NCBI GenBank assembly: GCA_038120095.1
Contig: JAYOKZ010000005.1
Coordinates: forward strand, 1 to 64,000
Source of the DNA: UBA2589 sp038120095
Lineage (GTDB): Bacteria > Gemmatimonadota > Gemmatimonadetes > Longimicrobiales > Gaopeijiaceae
Reading direction: 5' to 3'
Length of the DNA stretch: 64,000 nucleotides
Numbering within the stretch: the stretch's first letter is position 1; the number at the start of each line of letters is the position of its first letter. Below the pieces are notes generated by a model. It had not been told where the DNA came from and made no database searches. It was given only the letters and a program-made list of their open reading frames with translations. Below are positions 17,381 to 25,856 of the stretch, in pieces. Position numbers and translations under genes: made by a program.

Positions 17381-18838
17381 GTGAACAAGATCGGAGCAGC
17401 GTTGATCGCTGCCTTGGTATTCGTCCAACCCGTTCAGGCTCAGAGTGTGAAGGACCAGCTCGCTGCCTTCATTGACGCCAATGCCGACCAGTATGCGGAG
17501 GTTGCCCAGCACATCTGGGACCTCGCCGAGGTTGGATACATGGAGACCGAATCGTCCGAAACGCTTCAGGGCGTGCTCCGGGATGCGGGTTTCGAGATCG
17601 CTTCCGGTGTTGCCGGGATGCCGACCGCGTTCGTGGCGACGTACGGCGGAGGTGGTCCAATCATCGGCATCATGGGGGAGTATGACGCGCTCCCCGGTAT
17701 CAATCAGAGCAGATCATCGGAGCGTGATCCTGTACCGGGAAAAATCGCGGGCCACGCCTGCGGCCATCATCTGTTCGGCACGGGTTCTGTCGCGGCCGCC
17801 CTGGCGGTCCGGGACTGGCTCGAAGATTCCGGCACGCCCGGCACCATTCGCGTCTACGGGACACCTGCTGAGGAGGGAGGCGCGGGGAAGGTGTACATGG
17901 TCCGCGACGGACTCATGGACGACGTCGATGTCATGCTCCACTGGCACGCGAGTTCCGCGAACAGTGCCAGCGCTTCGTCCTCACTGGCGAACAAGTCCGG
18001 CAAGTTCCGCTTCTACGGCCAGTCTTCACACGCTGCGGGTGCGCCGTGGCGTGGACGGTCGGCACTCGATGCCGTCGAAGCGTTCCACTACATGATCAAC
18101 ATGATGCGTGAGCATGTAACGCCGGCGGCTCGTATCCACTACGTCATCACCTCCGGGGGCTCCGCACCGAACGTCGTGCCCGACTTCGCTGAATCGTACA
18201 TCTACGTCCGACACCCTGATCCGGAAGAGTCGCGCCGGATGTTCGACTGGGTGACACGGATTGCGGAAGCGGCCGCCATGGGCACCGAGACGCGGATGGA
18301 GCACGAGGTCATCCACGGGATCTACAATGTGCTGCCCAACGAGGCTCTCGCGCGCGCGATGTTCGATAACCTGACGATCGTCGGAGGGGTCGAGTACTCG
18401 GCGGAAGAGCGTCGGTTCGCCGAGGCGATCCACAGCACCTTCCCGGCTGATGCGCCGTCGATCGAACGCGCGGCGATGATCGAGCCGTTCGAGGTCATCG
18501 AGGTCGGTCAGGGCGGCTCGACGGACGTCGGGGACGTCTCCTGGACGGTCCCGACGGCGGGGCTCGGGACGGCGACCTGGGTACCCGGGACCTCAGCCCA
18601 TTCGTGGCAGGCAGTCGCGGCGGGCGGGACGAGTATCGGGAACAAGGGAATGATCAACGCAGCCAAGACGCTCGCGTTCACGCTCTACGACCTGTTCACG
18701 ACCCCCTCGCTCATCGATGCGGCGTATGAGGAGTTCGAGCGTCGTCGGGGCCCCGGGTATGTGTATGAGCCGCTACTTGGCGATCGGGACCCGCCGCTCG
18801 ACTACCGGGCGAGTGTCGTCGGAGGTGGCAACAACTGA
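17381..18838 (+). CDS. Exported AbgB-like M20D amidohydrolase
   Basis: A 485-residue protein from a GTG with AGGAG at about 8 bases upstream; earlier in-frame starts have no ribosome-binding site. It starts with a signal peptide ending near PVQAQS. The M20D signatures are GEYDALPGINQ, GHACGHHLFGTGS (Cys/His metal site) and GTPAEEGGAGKVYMVRDGL, with a central lid domain SSHAAGAPWRGRSALDAVEAF. It matches the p-aminobenzoyl-glutamate hydrolase subunit B family, which cleaves the aryl amide of folate breakdown products, but export points to broader amide or dipeptide substrates. Confidence 0.85.
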   Translation: MNKIGAALIAALVFVQPVQAQSVKDQLAAFIDANADQYAEVAQHIWDLAEVGYMETESSETLQGVLRDAGFEIASGVAGMPTAFVATYGGGGPIIGIMGEYDALPGINQSRSSERDPVPGKIAGHACGHHLFGTGSVAAALAVRDWLEDSGTPGTIRVYGTPAEEGGAGKVYMVRDGLMDDVDVMLHWHASSANSASASSSLANKSGKFRFYGQSSHAAGAPWRGRSALDAVEAFHYMINMMREHVTPAARIHYVITSGGSAPNVVPDFAESYIYVRHPDPEESRRMFDWVTRIAEAAAMGTETRMEHEVIHGIYNVLPNEALARAMFDNLTIVGGVEYSAEERRFAEAIHSTFPADAPSIERAAMIEPFEVIEVGQGGSTDVGDVSWTVPTAGLGTATWVPGTSAHSWQAVAAGGTSIGNKGMINAAKTLAFTLYDLFTTPSLIDAAYEEFERRRGPGYVYEPLLGDRDPPLDYRASVVGGGNN

Positions 18839-18869
18839 CACACTGCCGACGCTCGAGCGCTCGAGCCGC

Positions 18870-19943
18870 TCAGCGTCGCACCAGCAGTGTCTCCCCGTGC
18901 CGCGGGATTCGGAGTCGGGCCTCGTCGAGGCCGGCTTCGGTCCACGCGGCACGGGTGCGTTCGGGGGGCTCGAGCGGGTCTTCGAACGTAAGCCGGAACG
19001 TTCCCCAGTGGGTTGGGATGAAATCCCCGTTCGACCCGAGGTCGATGAACGACTGCACGGCTTCCTCGGGGTTCATGTGGGAAAACTTCATGAACCACCT
19101 CGGCTCGTATGCGCCGATCGGGAGGAGCGAGACGTCGAATGGCCCCAGTCGCTCGGCCACGTCAGTGAAGTGAGAGGCATAGGCCGTGTCGCCGCCGAAG
19201 TACAGGCGGGGCGCGCGTTCGGATCCGTCAGAAGCGCCCCCGGGCCTGCCGCTGCTGGGGTCCGCAGTGCCTGGTGAGTCGGTGCGGGGTTTGACAACCC
19301 ATGAATTCCAGAGGCGCCTGTTCGTACCCCAGGGTGTGCGACGCGTCCAATGCCGGGCTGGAGCTGCCGTGACGATGTAGCCGCCCGGTCCGGGCTTTGA
19401 TTCCCACCAGTCGAGCTCCGTCACACGGGAGATACCGATCCTGTGAAACCAGCTGCGGTACCCGGGCGGCGTGAACCACTCGATCGAATCACCACACCGT
19501 CGATGCAGAAGGCGGATCGTCGGACGATCCAGGTGATCGAAGTGATCGTGCGAGATCAGCACGCCGTGGATATCAGGGAGTGCGGCGAGGTCGGGCGACG
19601 CGGGCACGAACCGCCGGGAGCCGACGCCGGGAAAGGGAGGCACACGATGCGACCAGACCGGGTCCGTAAGCAGGTTGGCGCCCGGGAACTCCAGTAGAAA
19701 CGATGCGTGCCCCACCCAGGTGACGCGGACCTCGTCTGGCCCCGGGGAGGTGCGCAGTGACGCCCACGGCGCGACGGGAAGTTGTTCCGATCGGGGATCC
19801 GGCGGGTGGGACCCGAAGAGCCACTCTCTCGCAACCTTTCCGAGTTCACCGCGCATGGCGTCGTCGCCGGCCGATTCAGGCCACGGATTCCGATATCGGC
19901 CATCCAGACCGTGATGAGGCGGTTTGCTCGAGGGCGCGTTCAT
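18870..19943 (-). CDS. NAPE-PLD-like metallo-beta-lactamase-fold hydrolase
   Basis: A 357-residue MBL-fold protein with VTWVGHASFLLEF, the metal motif SHDHFDHLD, APARHW, YFGGDTAYASHF and a late IPTHWGTFRLTFEDP. These match the N-acyl-phosphatidylethanolamine phospholipase D/UlaG-like branch, whose members hydrolyse phosphodiesters or lactones. There is no signal peptide, so it is probably cytosolic or peripheral. A low-complexity insert of about 25 residues (Pro, Ser, Gly, Asp) follows the strand after SWVVKPRT and is probably a surface loop. It diverges from the SDR gene, with 49 bases between starts. Confidence 0.82.
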   Translation of the reverse strand: MNAPSSKPPHHGLDGRYRNPWPESAGDDAMRGELGKVAREWLFGSHPPDPRSEQLPVAPWASLRTSPGPDEVRVTWVGHASFLLEFPGANLLTDPVWSHRVPPFPGVGSRRFVPASPDLAALPDIHGVLISHDHFDHLDRPTIRLLHRRCGDSIEWFTPPGYRSWFHRIGISRVTELDWWESKPGPGGYIVTAAPARHWTRRTPWGTNRRLWNSWVVKPRTDSPGTADPSSGRPGGASDGSERAPRLYFGGDTAYASHFTDVAERLGPFDVSLLPIGAYEPRWFMKFSHMNPEEAVQSFIDLGSNGDFIPTHWGTFRLTFEDPLEPPERTRAAWTEAGLDEARLRIPRHGETLLVRR

Positions 19944-19992
19944 GAAGGTCCGGGGTACTCGTTGGCGGCCGCGTTACGACCCGAGAGGCACG

Positions 19993-20613
19993 ATGAAGAT
20001 CCTACACGTTGGTGCGACCGGCACCGTTGGCACAGCCATCGCCAGTGCGCTCGAGGGCGAGGGTGACGAAGTCGTTCGAGTTGGGTATTCGTCCGGGGAC
20101 CGCACAGTAGACCTGGGGAACCCCGGTTCCGTCCGGTCGTTGCTCTCCGCTGTCGGTCCGCTCGACGGCGTCGTCTGCTCTGCAGGCGTGGCTCGCTTCG
20201 GCGCGCTGGAGGACCTCGATGATGCCGCCTTTCAAGCCAGCCTTGATAACAAGCTGATGGGTCAGGTCAACCTGGTACGGTTCGGTCTCGAACACGTAAG
20301 GGAAGGTGGATCCTTCACACTGACGACGGGCACTCTGAGCACGAAGCCTACCCCAGGCGCAGCGGCGGTCGCGATGGTCGGTGGCGCGGTCGAGTCCTTC
20401 GTCCGAGCTGCGGCTCTGGACCTGCAGGGACGATATCGGGTGAACGCCGTCAGTCCCGGCTGGGTCGCGGAGTCGCGTCAGGCCTCGGGGCTCCCTCCGA
20501 TGCCGGGAATCTGGGCTTCGGATCTGGCCCGTTACTACGTGGCCACGGTTCACGGAACCATGACCGGCAGGATCCTCGAGGCCGAGGGCCCTCTCGCGAG
20601 CGACGTGCCTTAG
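19993..20613 (+). CDS. Atypical short-chain dehydrogenase/reductase-like protein
   Basis: A 206-residue Rossmann protein with HVGATGTVG near the N-terminus for dinucleotide binding and VNAVSPGWVAES, a classical SDR segment after the active site. The catalytic Tyr-x3-Lys is absent: the corresponding stretch reads PTPGAAAVAMVGGAVESFVRAA, typical of a group of SDR-like proteins with Asn/Gly there. Redox activity is therefore doubtful; NAD(P)-binding or a different reaction is possible. The ATG at 19993 follows a GAGAG and is where the fold starts. The downstream hydantoinase gene begins 148 bases later. Confidence 0.75.
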   Translation: MKILHVGATGTVGTAIASALEGEGDEVVRVGYSSGDRTVDLGNPGSVRSLLSAVGPLDGVVCSAGVARFGALEDLDDAAFQASLDNKLMGQVNLVRFGLEHVREGGSFTLTTGTLSTKPTPGAAAVAMVGGAVESFVRAAALDLQGRYRVNAVSPGWVAESRQASGLPPMPGIWASDLARYYVATVHGTMTGRILEAEGPLASDVP

Positions 20614-20761
20614 GGAACCCCGGACGACGGGTTGGCCACCCTCGAGCCGCCTGCGCCTCGACCTTTCTCGCGGTCGGCCCTCACGGCTTCCCCTTGAAGT
20701 CCTGCGGCTGCTGTCTACTATGGCCGCGACCCACTCGGCCCATGCACCATGCAGCTCCACC

Positions 20762-22177
20762 ATGAATGACACAGGAAACCTTCTGATCCAGGGGGGAACC
20801 GTCGTCACGGGGACGGGCCGGCGGAAAGCCGACGTGCTCGTGCGGGATGGACGCATCCATGCGGTGGGACCGGACGTGGCGGTGCCGGAACAGGACGGGG
20901 TGCAGATCATCGATGCGGCAGGCCACTGGGTGATGCCTGGAGGGATCGATACGCATACCCATCTGGCTCATCCCATTGGCCGTCTTGGGGTCACGACCGC
21001 GGATGACTTCTACACGGGCACGGTCGCCGCGGCGTTCGGAGGAGTGACCACGATCATCGACTTCGGACTGCAGGAGCACGGCGGGACGTTGCGGAGTGCC
21101 CGGGACGAACGACTGGCCGTCATCGATCGGGACGCGGTCATCGATTTCGGCTTTCACCTCATCGTAACCGACGTGAACGAGGCGGTCCTGGCAGAGATCC
21201 CCGGTCTCATCCGCTCGGGATTTCCCTCGTTCAAGGTCTACATGACTTATGGCGACAAGAAGGTGGGGGACGACGATCTCATTCTCCTTCTGGAGGTCGC
21301 GGGTGAACACGGCGGACTCATCTACGCGCACTGCGAAAATGACTGCGCGGTTACTCACCTGATCGAGCGTCACCTCTCCGAGGGAAAGACGGGGCCGGCG
21401 TATCACGCAACGAGCCGACCACCGGCGGTCGAGGCTGAGGCGACGAACCGAGCGATCATGCTCGCTGAGTTGGCGGGCTCACCGATCTGCATCGCCCATG
21501 TGACGTCGTCCGGGGCCGCCCGACACGTCGCAGACGCGCGAGGACGAGGCGTTGCGGTCGTGGCGGAGACCTGCCCGCAGTATCTCGTTCTCGACTCATC
21601 GGTCTATGACCCGGGGGCCGGGTGTGAGGTAGCAAAATTCGTATGCAGTCCGCCGATGCGTGAGCACAGCCACGTCGATGCGCTCTGGTCTGCTCTCGCG
21701 GACGGTTCGATTCAACAGGTCTCGTCCGATCATGCCCCGTTCCGGTATGAAGGGCAGAAGACCGGAGGGTGCGAGAACTTCACGCAGATACCGAACGGCC
21801 TGCCCGGGATCGAGACCCGGCTTCCCATCGTATTCACGGAGGGAGTCGCGGCGGGACGACTCTCTCCCGAGCGATTCGTCGAACTGACAGCCACCGCGCC
21901 GGCTCGCATCTTCGGATTGACGGACAAGGGACGGATCGAGGTGGGGGCAGACGCCGACCTCATCGTGGTCGACCCCGAGCACGAAGTCGTTGTCTCGGCC
22001 GAGGTTCTCCACTCGGACGTTGATTACAGCCCGTACGAGGGCATGCGGCTCAAGGGCTTCCCGAAGTGGACGATCTCCAGAGGTGAGGTCATCGTCCAGA
22101 ATGGTGTTCTGTCGGCTCGTCGGGGGCGCGGGCAGCGAGTCGATCGGGTGCCGATCGAACCCTCAGCTCTTCCCTAG
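20762..22177 (+). CDS. Dihydropyrimidinase/D-hydantoinase-type amidohydrolase
   Basis: A 471-residue cytoplasmic enzyme without a signal peptide. It has GGIDTHTHLAHP with metal-binding HTH (65-67), the conserved Lys158 in FPSFKVYMTYG (carbamylated bridging lysine), AHCEN and IAHVTSSGAARHVADA, then SDHAPFRYEGQK with the catalytic Asp, and the C-terminal VGADADLIVVDPEHEV. The family ring-opens dihydropyrimidines and 5-substituted hydantoins. Either dihydropyrimidinase or hydantoinase is possible, since these cannot be separated on sequence. No N-carbamoyl-amino-acid hydrolase is adjacent, though several M20 genes are in the window. Confidence 0.87.
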   Translation: MNDTGNLLIQGGTVVTGTGRRKADVLVRDGRIHAVGPDVAVPEQDGVQIIDAAGHWVMPGGIDTHTHLAHPIGRLGVTTADDFYTGTVAAAFGGVTTIIDFGLQEHGGTLRSARDERLAVIDRDAVIDFGFHLIVTDVNEAVLAEIPGLIRSGFPSFKVYMTYGDKKVGDDDLILLLEVAGEHGGLIYAHCENDCAVTHLIERHLSEGKTGPAYHATSRPPAVEAEATNRAIMLAELAGSPICIAHVTSSGAARHVADARGRGVAVVAETCPQYLVLDSSVYDPGAGCEVAKFVCSPPMREHSHVDALWSALADGSIQQVSSDHAPFRYEGQKTGGCENFTQIPNGLPGIETRLPIVFTEGVAAGRLSPERFVELTATAPARIFGLTDKGRIEVGADADLIVVDPEHEVVVSAEVLHSDVDYSPYEGMRLKGFPKWTISRGEVIVQNGVLSARRGRGQRVDRVPIEPSALP

Positions 22178-22206
22178 CCTTCGGCCCCTGCCGGGCTGGA
22201 AGCGCG

Positions 22207-23205
22207 TCACGGAATCAGGTCCGACCGTACCTCGTCGATGATCCCGAAAAAGCAGCACCATTCGCCCTCGAGTACCGAGGGCCTTGATCGGAGTCCGAAG
22301 ACAACCCCTTCCTGAGGCGCGAGAACCTCGGCCGTAACCTGCCCGTACAGGTCGTAGATCCGACCGAGAGGGGTGCCGGCGGCCATCTCGGTTTCGAAGG
22401 TCATGTCCGCATCTCCAACCCACATTCCGGAGGCTGGGGCGAGGAGCGCTTCCTGGTGACCCATTCGCCACTCCGGGGCATACGTTGCGTCACCCGGCGT
22501 CATTCCATAGTGACGCATGACGTTGAGATATCCGTCGGCCAGATCGTCGGCGATGGTGTGAAAGTCGCTTGTGAGGGTTCGGCAGTTTCCTCCCAACTCG
22601 ACCGTAATCCCCGCCTTCCCAAGTTCCGCCATCTTGGACGCCGGGTTTGCTCCACCGACGCCGGAGCGGAATACCAGATCCCACGGTTCTCCCATGGCCG
22701 CGGCCAGCTCGAGACTCTGCGGGTTGTCTGACGCGAAGATCATGTGGGCGAGGTAGCTGTGCTCGCCTCCGGAGTGCACCGCGATCTGCAGATCACATGA
22801 GTCTTTCATCGCGATCCAGTGAGCCCATGCCGCCCGTTCACTGGGATATCCGTCCGGGCGGCCCGGGTACATGCGGTTCATGTCGTATGTGAACGAATCG
22901 AGCGGGTCGCCTCGCTTGCCGGCCTCGAATGCCGGGACGTTCATCGCCGCGACGCCAACGACGGTTCCCGAGACGGATGAGGGGTCGAGACGGTCGAAGA
23001 GCCGAAAGATCGAGAAGGCCCCCTCCGGTTCGTCCCCGTGGGTCGCTCCATTGATCCAGAGGGTCGGTCCATCGCTGGCTCCGTGGCATACGAGCACGGG
23101 GATCTCTTTCCTCTGACTGTCAGCCCTCGTGCCGACAGGCAGGGCGGCATGTCCGATCGTCCCGGCGGGAACTTGGCTGTTCCCGATCTCGAATGCGTCT
23201 CTCAT
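22207..23205 (-). CDS. Succinylglutamate desuccinylase/aspartoacylase-family metallohydrolase
   Basis: A 332-residue M14-type enzyme. Zinc ligands are His56 and Glu59 in THGDEPEG and a later His in AVHSGGEHSY; the acid/base Glu is in ITVELGG. The C-terminal part (about residues 225-330) forms a beta-rich domain usual in the AstE/AspA family. These enzymes hydrolyse N-acyl amino acids such as N-acetyl-aspartate or N-succinyl-glutamate. No signal peptide is seen. It diverges from the DUF5916 gene; the 158-base gap contains the repeated CTTG-NN-CAAG motif, so both genes may share control. Confidence 0.82.
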   Translation of the reverse strand: MRDAFEIGNSQVPAGTIGHAALPVGTRADSQRKEIPVLVCHGASDGPTLWINGATHGDEPEGAFSIFRLFDRLDPSSVSGTVVGVAAMNVPAFEAGKRGDPLDSFTYDMNRMYPGRPDGYPSERAAWAHWIAMKDSCDLQIAVHSGGEHSYLAHMIFASDNPQSLELAAAMGEPWDLVFRSGVGGANPASKMAELGKAGITVELGGNCRTLTSDFHTIADDLADGYLNVMRHYGMTPGDATYAPEWRMGHQEALLAPASGMWVGDADMTFETEMAAGTPLGRIYDLYGQVTAEVLAPQEGVVFGLRSRPSVLEGEWCCFFGIIDEVRSDLIP

Positions 23206-23314
23206 TGGTTTACCTCGTCGACAATCGCGCGTGCGTGCAGGGGCAAGGTAGGGGTCGCCCGTATGGCTGTCACCGAGTCACGCGGAGGGTTGCCGGGAAC
23301 AATGTGCTTTCTGT

Positions 23315-23341
23315 AAACTTGTTCAACCAAAACTTGAACAA
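23315..23341. promoter_or_regulatory. Two-copy operator-like repeat AAACTTGNNCAA
   Basis: Two 12-base copies, AAACTTGTTCAA (23315-23326) and AAACTTGAACAA (23330-23341), lie 15 bases apart in the intergenic region between the aspartoacylase-like gene (-) and the DUF5916 gene (+). Each contains CTTG-NN-CAAN, a short inverted repeat. TATACA at 23354-23359 lies just upstream of the DUF5916 ATG. The identical second copy occurs at 32400-32411. Such repeats usually bind a dimeric regulator; which one is unknown. Confidence 0.55.
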
Positions 23342-23363
23342 TCTCTGAACGACTATACATCTC

Positions 23364-25751
23364 ATGTTGCATTCTCCGCTTCTCCTCGCCGCTCTGGTAC
23401 AGCTCGCGCCCGGGCAGGGTGAGTATCTGAACCCGCCTCCGGGCGCGTCGGTGCCGGCCGTCCGGCCGAGCTCCTCTGCCGTCGAGTACAGCGGCGTCGC
23501 GCGGCAGCTCGACGTGGCTGCTCCTGTCATGGCGTCGCCCGACATCTCCATCGACGGGCGCCTGGACGACGCAGCCTGGGTCAATGCCGCGATTCTGACG
23601 GGCTTCTCCCAGTATGAGCCCGTTGAAGGGACTCCGGCGTCCGAGGAAACCACGGTTCGCATGATCGTGACCGATGACGCTCTTTTCTTTGCGATTCGTG
23701 CGGAGGATTCCTCCGGCGGGGTCCGGGCGACGCTGACGCAGAGGGACGGATACGGTCGATCCGACGATTACGTCCGAATCATCCTGGATACCTTCAATGA
23801 CCAGCGACGTGCGTACGTCTTCATGGTGAATCCGTACGGCGTTCAGGGAGACGGTCTCTGGGTCGAGGGGGGCAGCGGACGGTTTGGGGATCCGATCGAC
23901 TGGAATCCCGATTTTCTCTGGGAATCGAACGGACGAATCGATGAATCCGGGTACTCGGCGGAGGTGCGGATCCCGCTCAAGACCCTGCGCTTCCCGGAGT
24001 CCGATGTGCAGGACTGGGGATTGCAGATTCAGCGAACGATCCGGAGAACCGGGTACCAGTCGTCGTGGGCGCCCATCACTCAGGAGCGCGCCAACAAGCT
24101 CGAACAGGCTGGCTCTCTGACGGGTCTCCGTGGTCTCGATGCGGGCCTGTTCATGGAGGTCAATCCGACGCTGGTGGGCTCTCGTACCGGTCAGCCGGCT
24201 TCGGATGGGCGTGGCCTCGAGAGTGCCGGCGGTCAGGGTGAGGTCGGCATGAATCTCACGTACGGCCTCACGTCGAATCTCACGCTCGACGGGACCGTGA
24301 ATCCTGACTTCAGCCAAGTGGAGGCGGATGCGGGGCAGATTGCCGTAAATGAACGGTTTGCCCTCTTCCTGCCCGAACAGCGGCCTTTCTTCCTCGAGGG
24401 GACGGACGTCTTCAACATGCCGAAGCGTCTCGTCTACACCCGGTCCATCTCCAATCCGGTCGGGGCTGCCAAGGTGTCCGGCAAGATCGGGGGTCTTCAG
24501 GTGGCCTACCTCGGCGCGGTGGACGAGGTCAATTCGGGTGCGTCGAACCCGATCGTGAACATCATGAGAGTTCGAGGGGACGTCGGGCGGTCATCCAGCG
24601 TCGGCGCCGTGTACACGGATCGCACGGAGCCCGGTGTCGAATTCAATCGCGTGGTGGGCGCGGACGCCCGCTTCGTGCTGGGCGGGCGCTACACGCTCGA
24701 GATGCTCGCTGCAGGAAGTGCCGATGGTGTCAGCGGTGCCGATGCCGACTGGGGTTCGATGATCTCCCTCAGCGCCCGGCGCTCGGGTCGGACCCTTTCC
24801 ATGAATGCTTCCTTCGAGGATTCCTCCGACGGGTTCCGAGCGGGTAGTGGCTTCATCCGGCGGGTTGGCGTCACCCAGGTCGATGGTCGCAGCAGCTACA
24901 CGTTCCGCGGCCGACGGGGCGCTCTGGTCGAAAGTTGGGGCCCCTCGATCGAAGGTGACATGACCTGGCTCAGGCGTGACTTCTGGTCGGGAGCTGCGCC
25001 GCAGGAAACACAGTTGGGGCTCGGGCTCAACGCCTCCTTCAGAGGGAACATTGGCGGTTTCCTCAACTATCGAAGAAGCGGCTTCAATTTTGATCCGACG
25101 CTGTACGACGGCTTGTTTTCGGGGCCGTCCGAAGTTGCGGTCGTCCCGGTGAATCAAGGTTCGGAGATCTATTCAGGCCTGCACAGTCTCAGCTTGCGCA
25201 GCTGGATCAGCTCGTTCGAGCGTGTCCGGATCTCGCTGGGCGGCGGGTGGAGTCAGACGCCCATCTTTTCGCGAGGGCTTCCGGTGGACGTCGGTGAACA
25301 GTGGAGCGGCGATCTCGGCTTCACGTTTTACCCAACCGGCTCGATTCAGGCAGAGGTGGGTGCGCGCCATGTGACGATCCTGCGTGGGCTTGACGGATCG
25401 ACGTATTCTCAGGCAACGATCCCGAGGCTTCAGGCTCGTTACCAGATCACCCGGGCCATGTATGTGAGGGGAATCGGAGAGTATTCGAGTCAGAATCGGG
25501 GTGACCTCCTCGACCCGGTCACGGGCCAGCGGGTCTTTTCCTGCTCCGACGCAGGTTGCTCGGCGCTGACGGGCTCGGATCGGCATGATTTTCGGGTGGA
25601 GGGCCTGCTTGGCTACGAGCCGTCCCCCGGCACTGTTCTCTTCTTTGGCTACACGAGGCAGTTCCGCGACACGTCCGCCTTCAGCTTCGAACAGGTGCAG
25701 GCGGTCCAGGACGGGCTTTTCCTGAAGCTGAGCTACAGGTTCCGGCTGTAA
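23364..25751 (+). CDS. DUF5916 outer-membrane protein with CBM9-like N-terminal domain
   Basis: A 795-residue exported protein. After a short hydrophobic N-terminus it has a CBM9-like/DOMON-type beta-sandwich (ISIDGRLDDAAWVNAAILTGF, VRMIVTDDALFFAIRAED, DDYVRIILDTFNDQRRAYVFMVNPYGVQGD). The DUF5916 signature PDFSQVEADAGQIAVNERFALFLPEQRPFFLEG follows near 310-345. The last 400 residues alternate polar and aromatic beta-strands and end in SYRFRL, a beta-barrel terminus, so it is probably an outer-membrane barrel. The function of DUF5916 is not established; roles in carbohydrate or peptide uptake have been guessed. It is common in Gemmatimonadota and Bacteroidota relatives. Confidence 0.85.
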   Translation: MLHSPLLLAALVQLAPGQGEYLNPPPGASVPAVRPSSSAVEYSGVARQLDVAAPVMASPDISIDGRLDDAAWVNAAILTGFSQYEPVEGTPASEETTVRMIVTDDALFFAIRAEDSSGGVRATLTQRDGYGRSDDYVRIILDTFNDQRRAYVFMVNPYGVQGDGLWVEGGSGRFGDPIDWNPDFLWESNGRIDESGYSAEVRIPLKTLRFPESDVQDWGLQIQRTIRRTGYQSSWAPITQERANKLEQAGSLTGLRGLDAGLFMEVNPTLVGSRTGQPASDGRGLESAGGQGEVGMNLTYGLTSNLTLDGTVNPDFSQVEADAGQIAVNERFALFLPEQRPFFLEGTDVFNMPKRLVYTRSISNPVGAAKVSGKIGGLQVAYLGAVDEVNSGASNPIVNIMRVRGDVGRSSSVGAVYTDRTEPGVEFNRVVGADARFVLGGRYTLEMLAAGSADGVSGADADWGSMISLSARRSGRTLSMNASFEDSSDGFRAGSGFIRRVGVTQVDGRSSYTFRGRRGALVESWGPSIEGDMTWLRRDFWSGAAPQETQLGLGLNASFRGNIGGFLNYRRSGFNFDPTLYDGLFSGPSEVAVVPVNQGSEIYSGLHSLSLRSWISSFERVRISLGGGWSQTPIFSRGLPVDVGEQWSGDLGFTFYPTGSIQAEVGARHVTILRGLDGSTYSQATIPRLQARYQITRAMYVRGIGEYSSQNRGDLLDPVTGQRVFSCSDAGCSALTGSDRHDFRVEGLLGYEPSPGTVLFFGYTRQFRDTSAFSFEQVQAVQDGLFLKLSYRFRL

Positions 25752-25777
25752 CCCACTCGTCCGAACGGCGACAACAG

Positions 25778-25814
25778 AGGAGGCCGGCTCCGCCCTGAGC
25801 GAAGCCGGCCTCCT
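25778..25814. terminator. GC-rich hairpin between convergent genes
   Basis: A perfect 12-bp stem AGGAGGCCGGCT/AGCCGGCCTCCT (25778-25789 with 25803-25814) has a 13-base loop, 26 bases after the DUF5916 stop and facing the convergent FAH gene. There is no T-run, so it may work with Rho or in both directions. Confidence 0.6.
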
Positions 25815-25856
25815 GTGCCATCAAGGGCCTCCTGGCCCGCCGTGCGAATGTTGCCG

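Noticed and set aside
9926..22177. A creatinine/hydantoin degradation operon
   Set aside because: The creatininase-type, RidA-like, hydantoinase and M20 genes are on different strands with unrelated genes between, so they are functionally similar neighbours rather than one transcript.
23202..24317. Minus-strand open frame of 371 codons over the start of the DUF5916 gene
   Set aside because: It would cover the operator-like repeats and the DUF5916 coding region, and its product has the Arg/His-rich composition of an antisense frame.
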